Source of the DNA: Denitrobaculum tricleocarpae
GTDB taxonomy: Bacteria > Pseudomonadota > Alphaproteobacteria > Kiloniellales > Kiloniellaceae
Direction of reading: 5' to 3'
DNA length: 64,000 nt
NCBI RefSeq assembly: GCF_007004665.1
Contig: NZ_ML660057.1
Span: 1 to 64,000, forward strand
Program-made: the position numbers and the translations under genes
The notes under the pieces: model-generated
What the model saw: the letters and a program-made list of their open reading frames with translations, nothing else
Database searches by the model: none
What the model was told of the DNA's origin: nothing
Shown: piece by piece, positions 8,349-16,839 of the stretch
How the letters are laid out: the number at the start of each line of letters is the position of its first letter
Numbering within the stretch: the first letter of the stretch is position 1

Positions 8349-8957
8349 ATGCCCGCGATAGATACACCGCCAGTTCCCCAGCTTGGAGGCACCCTGCAAA
8401 TTGCGCGAAAGCAGCGGCGTTTGACGCTTGATCAATTGGCCGGCCGAAGCGGGATCTCCAAATCCATGCTGTCTCAGATCGAGCGCGGCAAGGTCAATCC
8501 GACCTTTGTGGTCCTCTGGAACCTGACCCAGTCGCTGGGCATTGAACTGAGCGAGCTGCTCGGTGCGTCCAAAGGGCAGGATCAAAACGGAGGTGCCGTC
8601 ACGCACGTCAGGGCCCATTCCACCCCAACCATGAGAAGCGCCGACGGCAAGTGTGAGCTGCGAATTCTAGGGCCGACTCGCACGATTTTGCCGGTAGAAT
8701 GGTACGAAATCAGCTTCGAGCCGGAGAGCGAGTTGAACTCCCAGGCCCATGCGAAAGATACCTACGAACACCTAACGGTCTTGAGTGGAGCGCTGCGGGT
8801 TCATCTGCCCGATCAGGTTGTCGATCTGAGCCAGGGCGAAACCCTGCGCTATCCATCGGATCAGACACACATAATTGAGAATACCGCAAAAGCACCAGCG
8901 CAGGCGCTTCTGGTCATGGCACTACCAGGTCATAACAGCGGCCAACTTTCGGTTTAG
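8349..8957 (+). CDS. XRE-family regulator with C-terminal cupin domain
   Basis: A 202-residue repressor or activator. Residues about 18-72 form an XRE helix-turn-helix (LTLDQLAGRSGISKSMLSQI). Residues about 125-195 form a small cupin (EHLTVLSGALRVHLPDQ, then PSDQTHIIENTA), the usual small-ligand sensor of this class. XRE-cupin proteins commonly control neighbouring amino-acid or polyamine catabolic genes. The shared palindrome at its own promoter and before kbl suggests that it regulates itself and kbl-tdh-mttB. Confidence 0.9.
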   Translation: MPAIDTPPVPQLGGTLQIARKQRRLTLDQLAGRSGISKSMLSQIERGKVNPTFVVLWNLTQSLGIELSELLGASKGQDQNGGAVTHVRAHSTPTMRSADGKCELRILGPTRTILPVEWYEISFEPESELNSQAHAKDTYEHLTVLSGALRVHLPDQVVDLSQGETLRYPSDQTHIIENTAKAPAQALLVMALPGHNSGQLSV

Positions 8958-9055
8958 AGCTTCGCCGCAAGCAGTAAATGCCGGGGATTGAGTTGTGGCT
9001 CTGAATGCCGGAAGCGAACAATCCGGCTCTGATCCAGTCACCCGTACGAAACGAC

Positions 9056-9071
9056 TGTTCACTATATTGTA
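9056..9071. promoter_or_regulatory. Second copy of the palindromic operator, upstream of kbl
   Basis: TGTTCACTATATTGTA lies 45 nt before the kbl ATG. It matches the reverse complement of the box at 8306-8321 at 14 of 16 positions. The inverted orientation and the position in front of the operon make it the likely target of the XRE-cupin protein. Confidence 0.6.
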
Positions 9072-9115
9072 CTTACCCGCTGTCACGAGACGCTACGAAT
9101 AAGGACACCTCGCAA

Positions 9116-10318
9116 ATGAGCAGAGCACTTTCCGCATATCTGGAGCAGGAAACGCAATCGCTGATCGACAAAGGGCTCTACAAAGGAGAACGCCTGATCA
9201 CCTCTCCGCAAGGCTCCCATATCAAGGTCGACGGCGACGCGGCGCATGCGAAGGAGGTCATTAACCTCTGTGCCAACAACTACCTCGGCCTTTCGAGCGA
9301 TCCGGCCCTGATCGAAGCGGCCAAATCAGCGCTGGACAGCTATGGCTTCGGCCTCTCCTCCGTACGTTTCATCTGCGGCACGCAGGATATTCATAAGAAG
9401 CTCGAGGCGAAGATGAGCGGTTTCCTGGGTATGGAGGATACGATCCTCTATTCCTCCTGCTTCGACGCCAATACGGGCCTTTTCGAGACGCTTCTGGGCG
9501 CTGAAGACGCCATTATCAGCGACGCCTTGAACCACGCCAGCATCATCGACGGTGTAAGGCTCTGTAAGGCCAGGCGCCTGCGGTACGGCAATAACGATAT
9601 GGAGGCGCTGGAAGACTGCCTCAAACAGGCGCAAGACTGCCGCTTTCGCATGATCGCAACCGACGGCGTTTTCTCCATGGATGGCACCATCGCCAACCTG
9701 AAGGCTATTTGCGATCTGGCTGAGCGCTATGATGCCCTGGTCATGGTTGACGATTCCCATGCGGTCGGATTTGTCGGCGAAAAAGGCCGCGGCACGCCCG
9801 AACTCTGCGGTGTTTCCGATCGCGTGGATATCCTGACCGGAACCCTGGGAAAGGCGTTGGGTGGCGCATCAGGCGGCTACGTTGCCAGTTCCAAGCCGAT
9901 CGTGAGCTGGCTGCGCCAAAGGTCCCGCCCCTATCTCTTTTCCAATTCCCTTGCGCCCATGATTGTCGCGACATCGATTACTGTCCTCGACCTGCTGGAG
10001 GGCAACAGCCTGTGGCGCGACCGCCTGAGGGCAAATAGCCGGTTCTTCAGAACCGGGATGCAGGATTTGGGTTTCGATTTGGTTCCCGGCGAGCACCCCA
10101 TCATCCCTGTGATGCTCGGCGACGCCAGGTTGGCGGGCGAGATGGCGCAAATGCTGTACGACGACGGCATCTACGTGACGGGCTTTTCCTTCCCTGTCGT
10201 GCCCGAGGGTAAGGCGCGGATACGCACCCAGATGTCCGCAGCCCACAGCGAAGCAGACCTCGCAGGGGCCATCGAGGCCTTTGCCAAAGCCGGACGTGCA
10301 CTCGGCGTCATTAAATGA
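9116..10318 (+). CDS. kbl: Glycine C-acetyltransferase (2-amino-3-ketobutyrate CoA ligase)
   Basis: A 400-residue PLP enzyme that splits 2-amino-3-oxobutyrate with CoA into glycine and acetyl-CoA, the second step of threonine degradation. The length matches E. coli Kbl (398). Family blocks seen are [17 protein letters not shown]-type [14 protein letters not shown], the PLP-phosphate segment [11 protein letters not shown] and the PLP lysine in [15 protein letters not shown]. The ATG at 9116, after AAGGAC, was chosen over an upstream in-frame start at 9005, because homologues begin with a short helix like SAYLEQE. tdh follows 97 nt later. Confidence 0.96.
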   Translation: MSRALSAYLEQETQSLIDKGLYKGERLITSPQGSHIKVDGDAAHAKEVINLCANNYLGLSSDPALIEAAKSALDSYGFGLSSVRFICGTQDIHKKLEAKMSGFLGMEDTILYSSCFDANTGLFETLLGAEDAIISDALNHASIIDGVRLCKARRLRYGNNDMEALEDCLKQAQDCRFRMIATDGVFSMDGTIANLKAICDLAERYDALVMVDDSHAVGFVGEKGRGTPELCGVSDRVDILTGTLGKALGGASGGYVASSKPIVSWLRQRSRPYLFSNSLAPMIVATSITVLDLLEGNSLWRDRLRANSRFFRTGMQDLGFDLVPGEHPIIPVMLGDARLAGEMAQMLYDDGIYVTGFSFPVVPEGKARIRTQMSAAHSEADLAGAIEAFAKAGRALGVIK

Positions 10319-10415
10319 GCCCGCATGATCGGAACATGCTCAAGCAACCCGGTTTTGGGACCTGGCCCGTCCCGAAGCGCCGCAAAATTCTCGCGCATTG
10401 AAAGAGAAGAAAACC

Positions 10416-11441
10416 ATGAAAGCCTTGATCAAAGCAAAGTCGGAGCCCGGTCTTTGGATGGAAGACGTCGCAAAACCGCTCTGCGGTCAAAACGATGTCC
10501 TTATCCGCGTGCGGAAAACCGCGATCTGCGGCACCGACATGCATATCTACAACTGGGATGATTGGGCACAGCACACGATTCCCGTGCCCATGACCGTGGG
10601 TCATGAATATGTCGGCACGATCGTCGAGGTCGGCAGCAATGTCGCTGACTTTAAGGAAGGCGACCGGGTTTCAGGTGAGGGCCATATCACCTGCGGACAC
10701 TGCCGGAACTGCCGGGCGGGCAAGCGGCATCTTTGCCGGAACACCAGCGGTGTCGGCGTCAATCGCGCCGGCGCCTTCGCCGAATACGTCGCCATTCCGG
10801 CCAGCAACGCCTATCCCCTGCCCGACGACGTTTCTGATGATCTGGCAGCGATCCTCGACCCGATGGGAAACGCCGCGCACACGGCGCTATCCTTCGATCT
10901 TGTCGGTGAAGATGTCCTGATCACCGGCGCGGGTCCGATCGGCCTTATGTCCATCCCCATCGCAAAGCATGCTGGTGCCCGTCATGTGGTCATAACGGAC
11001 GTGAATGACTATCGACTGTCGTTAGCGGAAAAACTCGGAGCCACCCGCGCGCTTAATGTCTCCAAGTCGACGTTGCCTGAAGTCATGGCCGATCTGAAGA
11101 TGACCGAGGGCTTCGATGTCGGCCTTGAGATGTCAGGAAATCCGCAGGCTTTCCGGGGAATGCTCGATGCCATGAACCATGGCGGCAAAATCGCATTGCT
11201 CGGGCTTCAGCCGAACGATACCGCGATTGATTGGAGCGATCTGATCTTCAAGAGCCTGACGCTCAAAGGGGTCTACGGGCGTGAAATGTTCGAGACCTGG
11301 TACAAGATGACCGCGCTGCTGCAAAGCGGGATGGATCTGACACCGGTGCTGACACACTGGTTCCCGATCGATCGCTTCGAGGAAGGCTTTTCGATCATGA
11401 ATAGCGGTCAATCAGGCAAGGTAATCCTCGATTGGAGTTGA
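10416..11441 (+). CDS. tdh: L-threonine 3-dehydrogenase
   Basis: A 341-residue zinc-dependent medium-chain dehydrogenase oxidising threonine to 2-amino-3-oxobutyrate with NAD+. The length equals that of E. coli Tdh. The catalytic zinc region is [12 protein letters not shown] and GHEYVGTI; the structural zinc cysteines are in [19 protein letters not shown]; the NAD-binding glycines are in [10 protein letters not shown]. The start at 10416 has GAGAAG upstream and was preferred to a TTG at 10398. It directly precedes the methyltransferase gene (4-nt gap), so the two are probably co-transcribed. Confidence 0.97.
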   Translation: MKALIKAKSEPGLWMEDVAKPLCGQNDVLIRVRKTAICGTDMHIYNWDDWAQHTIPVPMTVGHEYVGTIVEVGSNVADFKEGDRVSGEGHITCGHCRNCRAGKRHLCRNTSGVGVNRAGAFAEYVAIPASNAYPLPDDVSDDLAAILDPMGNAAHTALSFDLVGEDVLITGAGPIGLMSIPIAKHAGARHVVITDVNDYRLSLAEKLGATRALNVSKSTLPEVMADLKMTEGFDVGLEMSGNPQAFRGMLDAMNHGGKIALLGLQPNDTAIDWSDLIFKSLTLKGVYGREMFETWYKMTALLQSGMDLTPVLTHWFPIDRFEEGFSIMNSGQSGKVILDWS

Positions 11442-11445
11442 TAAA

Positions 11446-13050
11446 ATGAACGATGGTGGGCTTGGTGAAACGGCTGCGACGGCGATTGAGAACGACGGGA
11501 GCAGCAGGTCCCGCCGGACAGGCCGTTCAAGCGGACGGCGCGGCAAACGCGCCGGACGTCAAAACGGTTTCACCCAACCCGCCTGGAAAACCATCGTCAA
11601 TCCCTACGCGCCCGCCGAAGTCCTGAACCCGGAACAGATCGAGAGAATTCACGATGCGTCTCTGACCATCCTTGAAGAGATCGGCATGGATTTCCTGCTG
11701 CCCGAGGCCCGGGAGATTCTCGACAAGGCAGGCGCAGACGTGACCCCCGGCAGCGAGCGGGTGCGCTTCGATCGCAGCATGATCCTCGAGGCCATCGCGA
11801 ATGCGCCCTCGGAATTCACGCTGCACGCCCGCAATCCGGAACGCCACCTGCCAATGGGGGGCCGGAATTTCATTACCTCGATGGTCGCCAGTGCCCCGAA
11901 TTGCTCGGATACCGACCGCGGCCGGCGTGTCGGCAATCAGGTCGATTTCCGGAACTTCGTCCGACTGGGCCAGAAACTCAATATCATCCATATGTTCGGG
12001 GGTTATCCGGTCGAGCCTGTCGATCTGCCACCTGCCACACGCCACCTCGATTGCCTCAGCGATTTCATCACGATGGGCGACAAAGTCTTTCACGCCTATT
12101 CCCTGGGACGGGAACGCAATCTCGATGCACTTGAAATGGTGCGGATCGGCCGCGGGCTGACAGAGTCGGAACTCGACCAGCAACCCAGCCTGCTGACCAT
12201 CATCAACACCTCCTCGCCGCTGCGCCTGGACAACCCGATGCTGACCGGCATTATCGAAATGGCGCGGCGCAATCAGGCGGTGGTCATCACGCCCTTTACC
12301 CTCTCCGGTGCGATGGCGCCCGTGACACTGGCAGGGGCGCTCGCCCAGCAGAACGCCGAGGCCCTGGCCGGTCTGGCCTTCGCACAGATCGTCCGTCCTG
12401 GAGCGCCGGTCATGTACGGCGGCTTTACCTCGAATGTCGACATGAAGTCGGGCGCGCCGGCGTTCGGGACTCCCGAATACATTAAAACGGCTCAAATCGG
12501 TGGCCAACTGGCCCGCCGTTATGGCATTCCCTATCGGTCCTCCAATGTGAATGCCTCCAACTGCGTCGATGCACAGGCCGCCTACGAATCGGTTTTCGCC
12601 CTCTGGGGTGCGGTCACAGGCCATACCAATCTGCTGAAACACGGCGCGGGCTGGCTTGAAGGCGGGCTTTGCGCATCGTTCGAAAAGGTCATCCTCGACG
12701 CCGATCTCTTGCAAATGGTCGCGGCATATCTGGAGCCCCTCGAAGTCAGCGACGCAAGCCTGGGACTGGATGCAGTCCGCGACGTGGGGCCGGGCGGGCA
12801 CTTTTTCGGGACGGAGCATACACAGGCCCGCTACGAAAAGGCTTTTTACGCCCCAATTCTCTCGGACTGGCGGAACTTTGAAAGCTGGGAGGAAGCCGGC
12901 TCAGAAACAGCAACCCAGCGCGCAAACAGGGTCTTCAAACAGCTTATTCAGGAATATGAAGCGCCTTACCTCGACCCGGCCACGGCAGAAGAACTGGCGG
13001 AGTTTGTCTCGAAACGTAAGGAAGAAGGTGGTGTTCCGACCGATTTTTAA
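11446..13050 (+). CDS. Trimethylamine methyltransferase (MttB) family protein, non-pyrrolysine
   Basis: A 534-residue MttB-superfamily protein. These enzymes demethylate quaternary or tertiary amines (trimethylamine, glycine betaine, proline betaine, carnitine) and pass the methyl to a corrinoid protein. The reading frame is uninterrupted, with no in-frame amber codon, so it is of the non-pyrrolysine type such as MtgB. The first 45 residues are a low-complexity Arg/Gly/Ser stretch before the family start (NPEQIERIHDASLTILEEIG). It is the last gene of kbl-tdh-mttB. No corrinoid protein or reactivase gene is nearby. The substrate is unknown. Confidence 0.85.
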   Translation: MNDGGLGETAATAIENDGSSRSRRTGRSSGRRGKRAGRQNGFTQPAWKTIVNPYAPAEVLNPEQIERIHDASLTILEEIGMDFLLPEAREILDKAGADVTPGSERVRFDRSMILEAIANAPSEFTLHARNPERHLPMGGRNFITSMVASAPNCSDTDRGRRVGNQVDFRNFVRLGQKLNIIHMFGGYPVEPVDLPPATRHLDCLSDFITMGDKVFHAYSLGRERNLDALEMVRIGRGLTESELDQQPSLLTIINTSSPLRLDNPMLTGIIEMARRNQAVVITPFTLSGAMAPVTLAGALAQQNAEALAGLAFAQIVRPGAPVMYGGFTSNVDMKSGAPAFGTPEYIKTAQIGGQLARRYGIPYRSSNVNASNCVDAQAAYESVFALWGAVTGHTNLLKHGAGWLEGGLCASFEKVILDADLLQMVAAYLEPLEVSDASLGLDAVRDVGPGGHFFGTEHTQARYEKAFYAPILSDWRNFESWEEAGSETATQRANRVFKQLIQEYEAPYLDPATAEELAEFVSKRKEEGGVPTDF

Positions 13051-13093
13051 CAGTTTCAGCGATTAAATCTCAATTTGGATGTACGCTCCTAAA

Positions 13094-13151
13094 CTCCTTA
13101 AAAATCAACACTAAAGCAGTTCTTAATTCACACCTTATCAACTTTAAGGAG
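13094..13151. repeat. Inverted repeat that would pair with a strong Shine-Dalgarno
   Basis: Arms CTCCTTAAA (13094-13102) and TTTAAGGAG (13143-13151) enclose a 40-nt AT-rich loop. GTAC also lies outside both arms. The right arm contains TAAGGAGG, a perfect ribosome-binding sequence, but only a five-codon TTG frame follows it. The next real gene starts 75 nt later. Confidence 0.4.
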
Positions 13152-13225
13152 GTACTTTTGAGATCATTTAGGTAGTAGAACTCCGCCCGTCACGCGGTCG
13201 GACGCCTAGACGATACAGAGGTGCC

Positions 13226-14413
13226 ATGGGTTTCGAGACCGGACTGGAAAGGACGGACAGCGCGAAAAGCCACGTCGATGCTCATGAGCTCGACGAATTG
13301 GTCGAACTCGCGCGCGACAAATCCGTCCAAAGCAGGTCGCGGCTCGCGAGCGTAATCGGCGATCTTTATACAGGTCAGGGCCACACCCTGAGCGATGCCG
13401 ATCGTCAGATCATGAGTGAAATTATCCACCAGATTATCCATGACGTGGAAATCTCGGTGCGCAAAGCCCTGGCCGCCCAGCTCGCCGTCCTGCCGGACGC
13501 TCACAGCAATCTCCTCAAAGCCCTGGCAAACGACGAAATAGAGGTCGCACATCCGATCCTGGTCAAAAGCGAGGTGATCCGCGATTCCGAACTGATCGAG
13601 GTGGTGCAGTACCGGACCATGGAGCACCAGGTCGCCGTCGCTATGCGCCCTTCCCTGAGCGAACCCCTCTCCAACGCCCTGATAAAAACCGGGAATCAAC
13701 GTGTTATCACGGCATTGATCGAAAACGAGGGTGCCTCCATTGCCGACGAAGACCTTCGCGGACTGGTCGATCAGGCGGAAGAGGTCACTGCATACCAATC
13801 CCCGCTCGCAAAGCGCCAGGACCTCTCACCCACGCTCGCGCGCAAACTCTACTGGAGCGTATCGGCAGCACTGCGGCAGCATCTCACCAACACCTACGAT
13901 CTCGACCCAACCGAGCTTGATGAGAACATCGAGACTGCAGTCAGCGGATTGCTCGAAGCTGCGGAGAGCGAGGGAGAAACAGCGGGCCGCGAATTCGACA
14001 ATATTGCGCCCTTGAGCGCCAAAACCAATGACTTCACAATCCATCCGGAACAGGCCAAATGGCTGATGGATCTGTTAAAGGAAGGTGAAGTCGCATCTTT
14101 CATGCTGGGCCTGGGCCGCTTCAGCCGCCTGAGGTCCAACTTGCTGCGCCGTTTTGTATTCGAACCGGGCGGTGAAGGTCTCGCGGTCGTCTGCAAGGCC
14201 ATCGGTCTCGACAAGCTCGCCTTTGCGTCCATTCTCGTGCAATTCCGCCGCGGCAGGCTGGGCGACAAACACATCGAGACGGACGAAATCACCCAGGCCA
14301 TGGCGTTTTTCGACAACACCAGCTTGGAGAGCGCAACGGCCATGATGCGCCGTTGGCAGCGCGACCCCTATTATCAGAACGCACTGCGGATCATAAACGA
14401 CGGCAAACGTTAG
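13226..14413 (+). CDS. DUF2336 domain-containing protein
   Basis: A 395-residue soluble, strongly helical protein. The whole length has the DUF2336 pattern, HEAT-like helical repeats found almost only in alphaproteobacteria; recognisable parts include the segments ADRQIMSEIIHQIIHDVEI and VRKALAAQLA in the first third. No catalytic motif, signal peptide or membrane helix is visible. It stands alone between the mttB operon and the convergent spermidine synthase gene. Its role is unknown. Confidence 0.82.
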   Translation: MGFETGLERTDSAKSHVDAHELDELVELARDKSVQSRSRLASVIGDLYTGQGHTLSDADRQIMSEIIHQIIHDVEISVRKALAAQLAVLPDAHSNLLKALANDEIEVAHPILVKSEVIRDSELIEVVQYRTMEHQVAVAMRPSLSEPLSNALIKTGNQRVITALIENEGASIADEDLRGLVDQAEEVTAYQSPLAKRQDLSPTLARKLYWSVSAALRQHLTNTYDLDPTELDENIETAVSGLLEAAESEGETAGREFDNIAPLSAKTNDFTIHPEQAKWLMDLLKEGEVASFMLGLGRFSRLRSNLLRRFVFEPGGEGLAVVCKAIGLDKLAFASILVQFRRGRLGDKHIETDEITQAMAFFDNTSLESATAMMRRWQRDPYYQNALRIINDGKR

Positions 14414-14430
14414 GTTGAGCGCGACGGCGG

Positions 14431-15315
14431 CTAAAAACCCAGTTCTGTGCGCCACCAGGTCGGCAGGGCAAAGGCCGCACGATGGACATCCGCGTTGTAG
14501 TGACGTCCCTGAAAATCCCTGAAGGGTTCCGCGTAGGAAAAGCCGTCCTTGCTGTAGAGGAAGAACCCGAATTCCGCGCCGGGATAGAGCGGCACAATCG
14601 AGCGGAAGGCGCTGATTTGCGGCAGATACTGCTTTTCCTGCATCACAGTGACGAGGTTTTTATCCTTGTCACCGCAGAGCTCCTGCAGGAACTGCACCCG
14701 GTCTTTGCCCACAAAGATGCTGTCGGAATCCAAGACGACGCCGTCCGGCTTCACGCAGGTTGCGATGTCCTGGCAGAAAGCTTCCGTGAAAACGCTCGAT
14801 GACGGACCGACAGGCTCGGTCAGATCCAGGATGATCAGATCGAACATCTCTCCTTCTTCGGCGCGCTGGCGCAGGTAATCGGCTGCATCCGCACAGATTA
14901 ACTCAACACGCGGATCGCCGTAGTCGCCATTGATCGCCAGATACTGGTTCGAGAGCTCGATCACCATGCGGTCGATTTCGACCATCACGACCCGCTCGAC
15001 TTCGTTGTGACGCAAGACTTCACGCAGGATACCGCCGTCACCGCCACCTACGATGAGGACCGAGGCGGAGTCACGGTGCCGCCCCAGCAACGGCACATGA
15101 ACGGCCATCTCGTGATAGATAAATTCATCGGCCTGGGCCGCCTGGATCAGGCCGTCGAGGACCAGAATGCGTCCGAAGGTCTTGTGTTCGAAGATTTCAA
15201 TCTTTTGGAACGGACTGATCTCTTTATGCAGCAACTCCATATCCATGGCATGGGTCAGGCCCAGTCCGCCTGAATCCTCGTGCCACCATTTGCTGTAGTC
15301 TTCGCCGTTGCTCAT
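14431..15315 (-). CDS. speE: Spermidine synthase (polyamine aminopropyltransferase)
   Basis: A 294-residue aminopropyltransferase that transfers the propylamine group of decarboxylated SAM to putrescine, giving spermidine and methylthioadenosine. Seen are the N-terminal WWHEDS strand, the cofactor loop GGGDGG (90-95) and MVEIDRMVIEL. The catalytic region reads LDLTEPVGP (163-171). The first Asp (164) is kept, but the second acidic residue, Asp in the usual DxTDPxGP, is Glu167, which may alter amine specificity. MTA, the by-product, could feed the mtnK-mtnA pair at 60 kb. Confidence 0.93.
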   Translation of the reverse strand: MSNGEDYSKWWHEDSGGLGLTHAMDMELLHKEISPFQKIEIFEHKTFGRILVLDGLIQAAQADEFIYHEMAVHVPLLGRHRDSASVLIVGGGDGGILREVLRHNEVERVVMVEIDRMVIELSNQYLAINGDYGDPRVELICADAADYLRQRAEEGEMFDLIILDLTEPVGPSSSVFTEAFCQDIATCVKPDGVVLDSDSIFVGKDRVQFLQELCGDKDKNLVTVMQEKQYLPQISAFRSIVPLYPGAEFGFFLYSKDGFSYAEPFRDFQGRHYNADVHRAAFALPTWWRTELGF

Positions 15316-15364
15316 TTCTCTCGGGGTACCTTTGTCTTCGCGGCGCAGCGGCCGCGTTCTGAGA

Positions 15365-15955
15365 TCACAGAATATCCTGCCTTCGGATCTCCCGCCAGCA
15401 ACCTTGTGCTAAATCGCCCAGAGGGAGCTTACCCATGCTATCGCGCAAAAGCCGCAAAGTGGGATACCCAACCGCTGCGGTCATGCGCCTGACCTGCCGG
15501 TTCTTACCTTCATTGAGGATAACCCTGACCCATGCGGTCGGAATGGACTTGCGCGCGCGGATCGGCGGGTCGCGTGGTTCGAGCGAGGGCGGATCCGGCA
15601 CAAGCGCGACCCGACAGGGCCTGGTCCGGTAGCCCTTGATAAGGACGCCCTGGCTCATCCTCTTCAGATCCTGTGCCTGAGGCACACCCTCGACCTGCAC
15701 CAGATAGCTGCGGGCATGGCCGTGATCGGGATCCAGTAGCCGTTTGATGAAAGGGCCATCATCGCTCAGGACCAGCAGGCCCTCACTGTCCTTATCCAGG
15801 CGCCCGGCAGCATAAACGCCGGACGGCAGGCCGAATTCGGCCAGCGTTCTCTGACCGGCTTCCCCGGTAAACTGGCTCAGGACACCATAGGGTTTATGAA
15901 AAGCAATGTAGCGAAAACGGGACAAGGGCGCTCCGGGACATAGGGAATTTCCCAA
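15365..15955 (-). CDS. rluE: Pseudouridine synthase, RluE/RsuA family
   Basis: A 196-residue rRNA pseudouridine synthase. The catalytic motif GRLDKDSEGLL (51-61, Asp54) and HKPYGVLSQF at the start match the RsuA/RluB/E/F class, and NEGKNRQVRRM is the second family block. There is no N-terminal S4 domain, as in RluE, which modifies 23S rRNA U2457 in E. coli. The RluE assignment within the class is probable, not certain. Confidence 0.88.
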   Translation of the reverse strand: MGNSLCPGAPLSRFRYIAFHKPYGVLSQFTGEAGQRTLAEFGLPSGVYAAGRLDKDSEGLLVLSDDGPFIKRLLDPDHGHARSYLVQVEGVPQAQDLKRMSQGVLIKGYRTRPCRVALVPDPPSLEPRDPPIRARKSIPTAWVRVILNEGKNRQVRRMTAAVGYPTLRLLRDSMGKLPLGDLAQGCWREIRRQDIL

Positions 15956-16234
15956 GCGATATCGGAAAAGACACGCGGGCGCCAGACTCCCATCGGCCGC
16001 TCATCAACCGCTCATCGGCTTAATTTGAACCAAAAGGCGGTTTGCTCCGACTTCTTACACGTCGGCAAGTGTTTGCAGCGCGGCTTCCCCTCCGCAAAAT
16101 CGGCCTTAACATCGGAACAATGGAGTCGTTGCCCTACAATTTGTCCGTTCTTAAATTTGTTTAATAACTTCACGGCTAAATTCATTTTCAGACAGCTGTC
16201 CCGCCGTGCCAGTCCAGGAGCTTCGAAAGCCGTC

Positions 16235-16702
16235 ATGCGTTTGATCATTCTCGTCACAACCGTATTTTTCACCCTCACCGCCTCCGCATATGCCCAGACC
16301 GACCGGGAGCCGGTCTATCCGAAAGTCACATCCAGCGAAGACTACATCAGCCCCTTTGACCCGCTTCAGGATCGCGATGCCGGCACGCGCGAACGTCTGG
16401 TCGCCGCCCTGACAGAACAACAGCTGAACCGGGGCTACCCGCCGCAGGCCGCGATCGTGCTGGTGGGCTTTGACGCGGAAGAGATGGTTATCATGTCGCT
16501 GCATCGGCACACCCTGGCGACAAGTTTTCAGGCCCGTGCCTATCTGACTCAGCTCGCGCCCTCTCTGCGCAACCTCAAGATGGTCGCTGACAGCGGTGCG
16601 GCGCGTAAGGCAGGCACTCTCGATATTCTGAAGCTTTTCGGCTTCCGGCGCGTCGTGGTCAGCGACGGCGAGAGCTATAGCCTGCTGATCAACGTCTTTT
16701 AG
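16235..16702 (+). CDS. Exported protein of unknown function
   Basis: A 155-residue protein with a clear signal peptide (MRLIILVTTVFFTLTASAYA, cleavage before QTD). The start at 16235 has AGGAG about 14 nt upstream; longer in-frame starts upstream would bury the signal peptide. The mature part (IVLVGFDAEEMVIMSLHRHT in the middle, LDILKLFGFRRVVVSDGES near the end) suggests an alpha/beta domain, but I recognise no family. It may be periplasmic. Confidence 0.6.
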   Translation: MRLIILVTTVFFTLTASAYAQTDREPVYPKVTSSEDYISPFDPLQDRDAGTRERLVAALTEQQLNRGYPPQAAIVLVGFDAEEMVIMSLHRHTLATSFQARAYLTQLAPSLRNLKMVADSGAARKAGTLDILKLFGFRRVVVSDGESYSLLINVF

Positions 16703-16839
16703 CCAAAAGCCGCAAGAACAGGCAAAACCGTGGGTTAAGGCCCCCCCTCCTTCACCCGATGGAGGGCGGTCGTTTCACGGTGCGTCTTGTCTCAAAGAAA
16801 AAACGATCGCACTGCCGGGAAGCTGTGCTAAGAATCGCC

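Noticed and set aside
11527-12819. 430-residue minus-strand open frame over the mttB-like gene
   Set aside because: Antisense shadow in high G+C coding DNA; the plus-strand protein has family-wide similarity.
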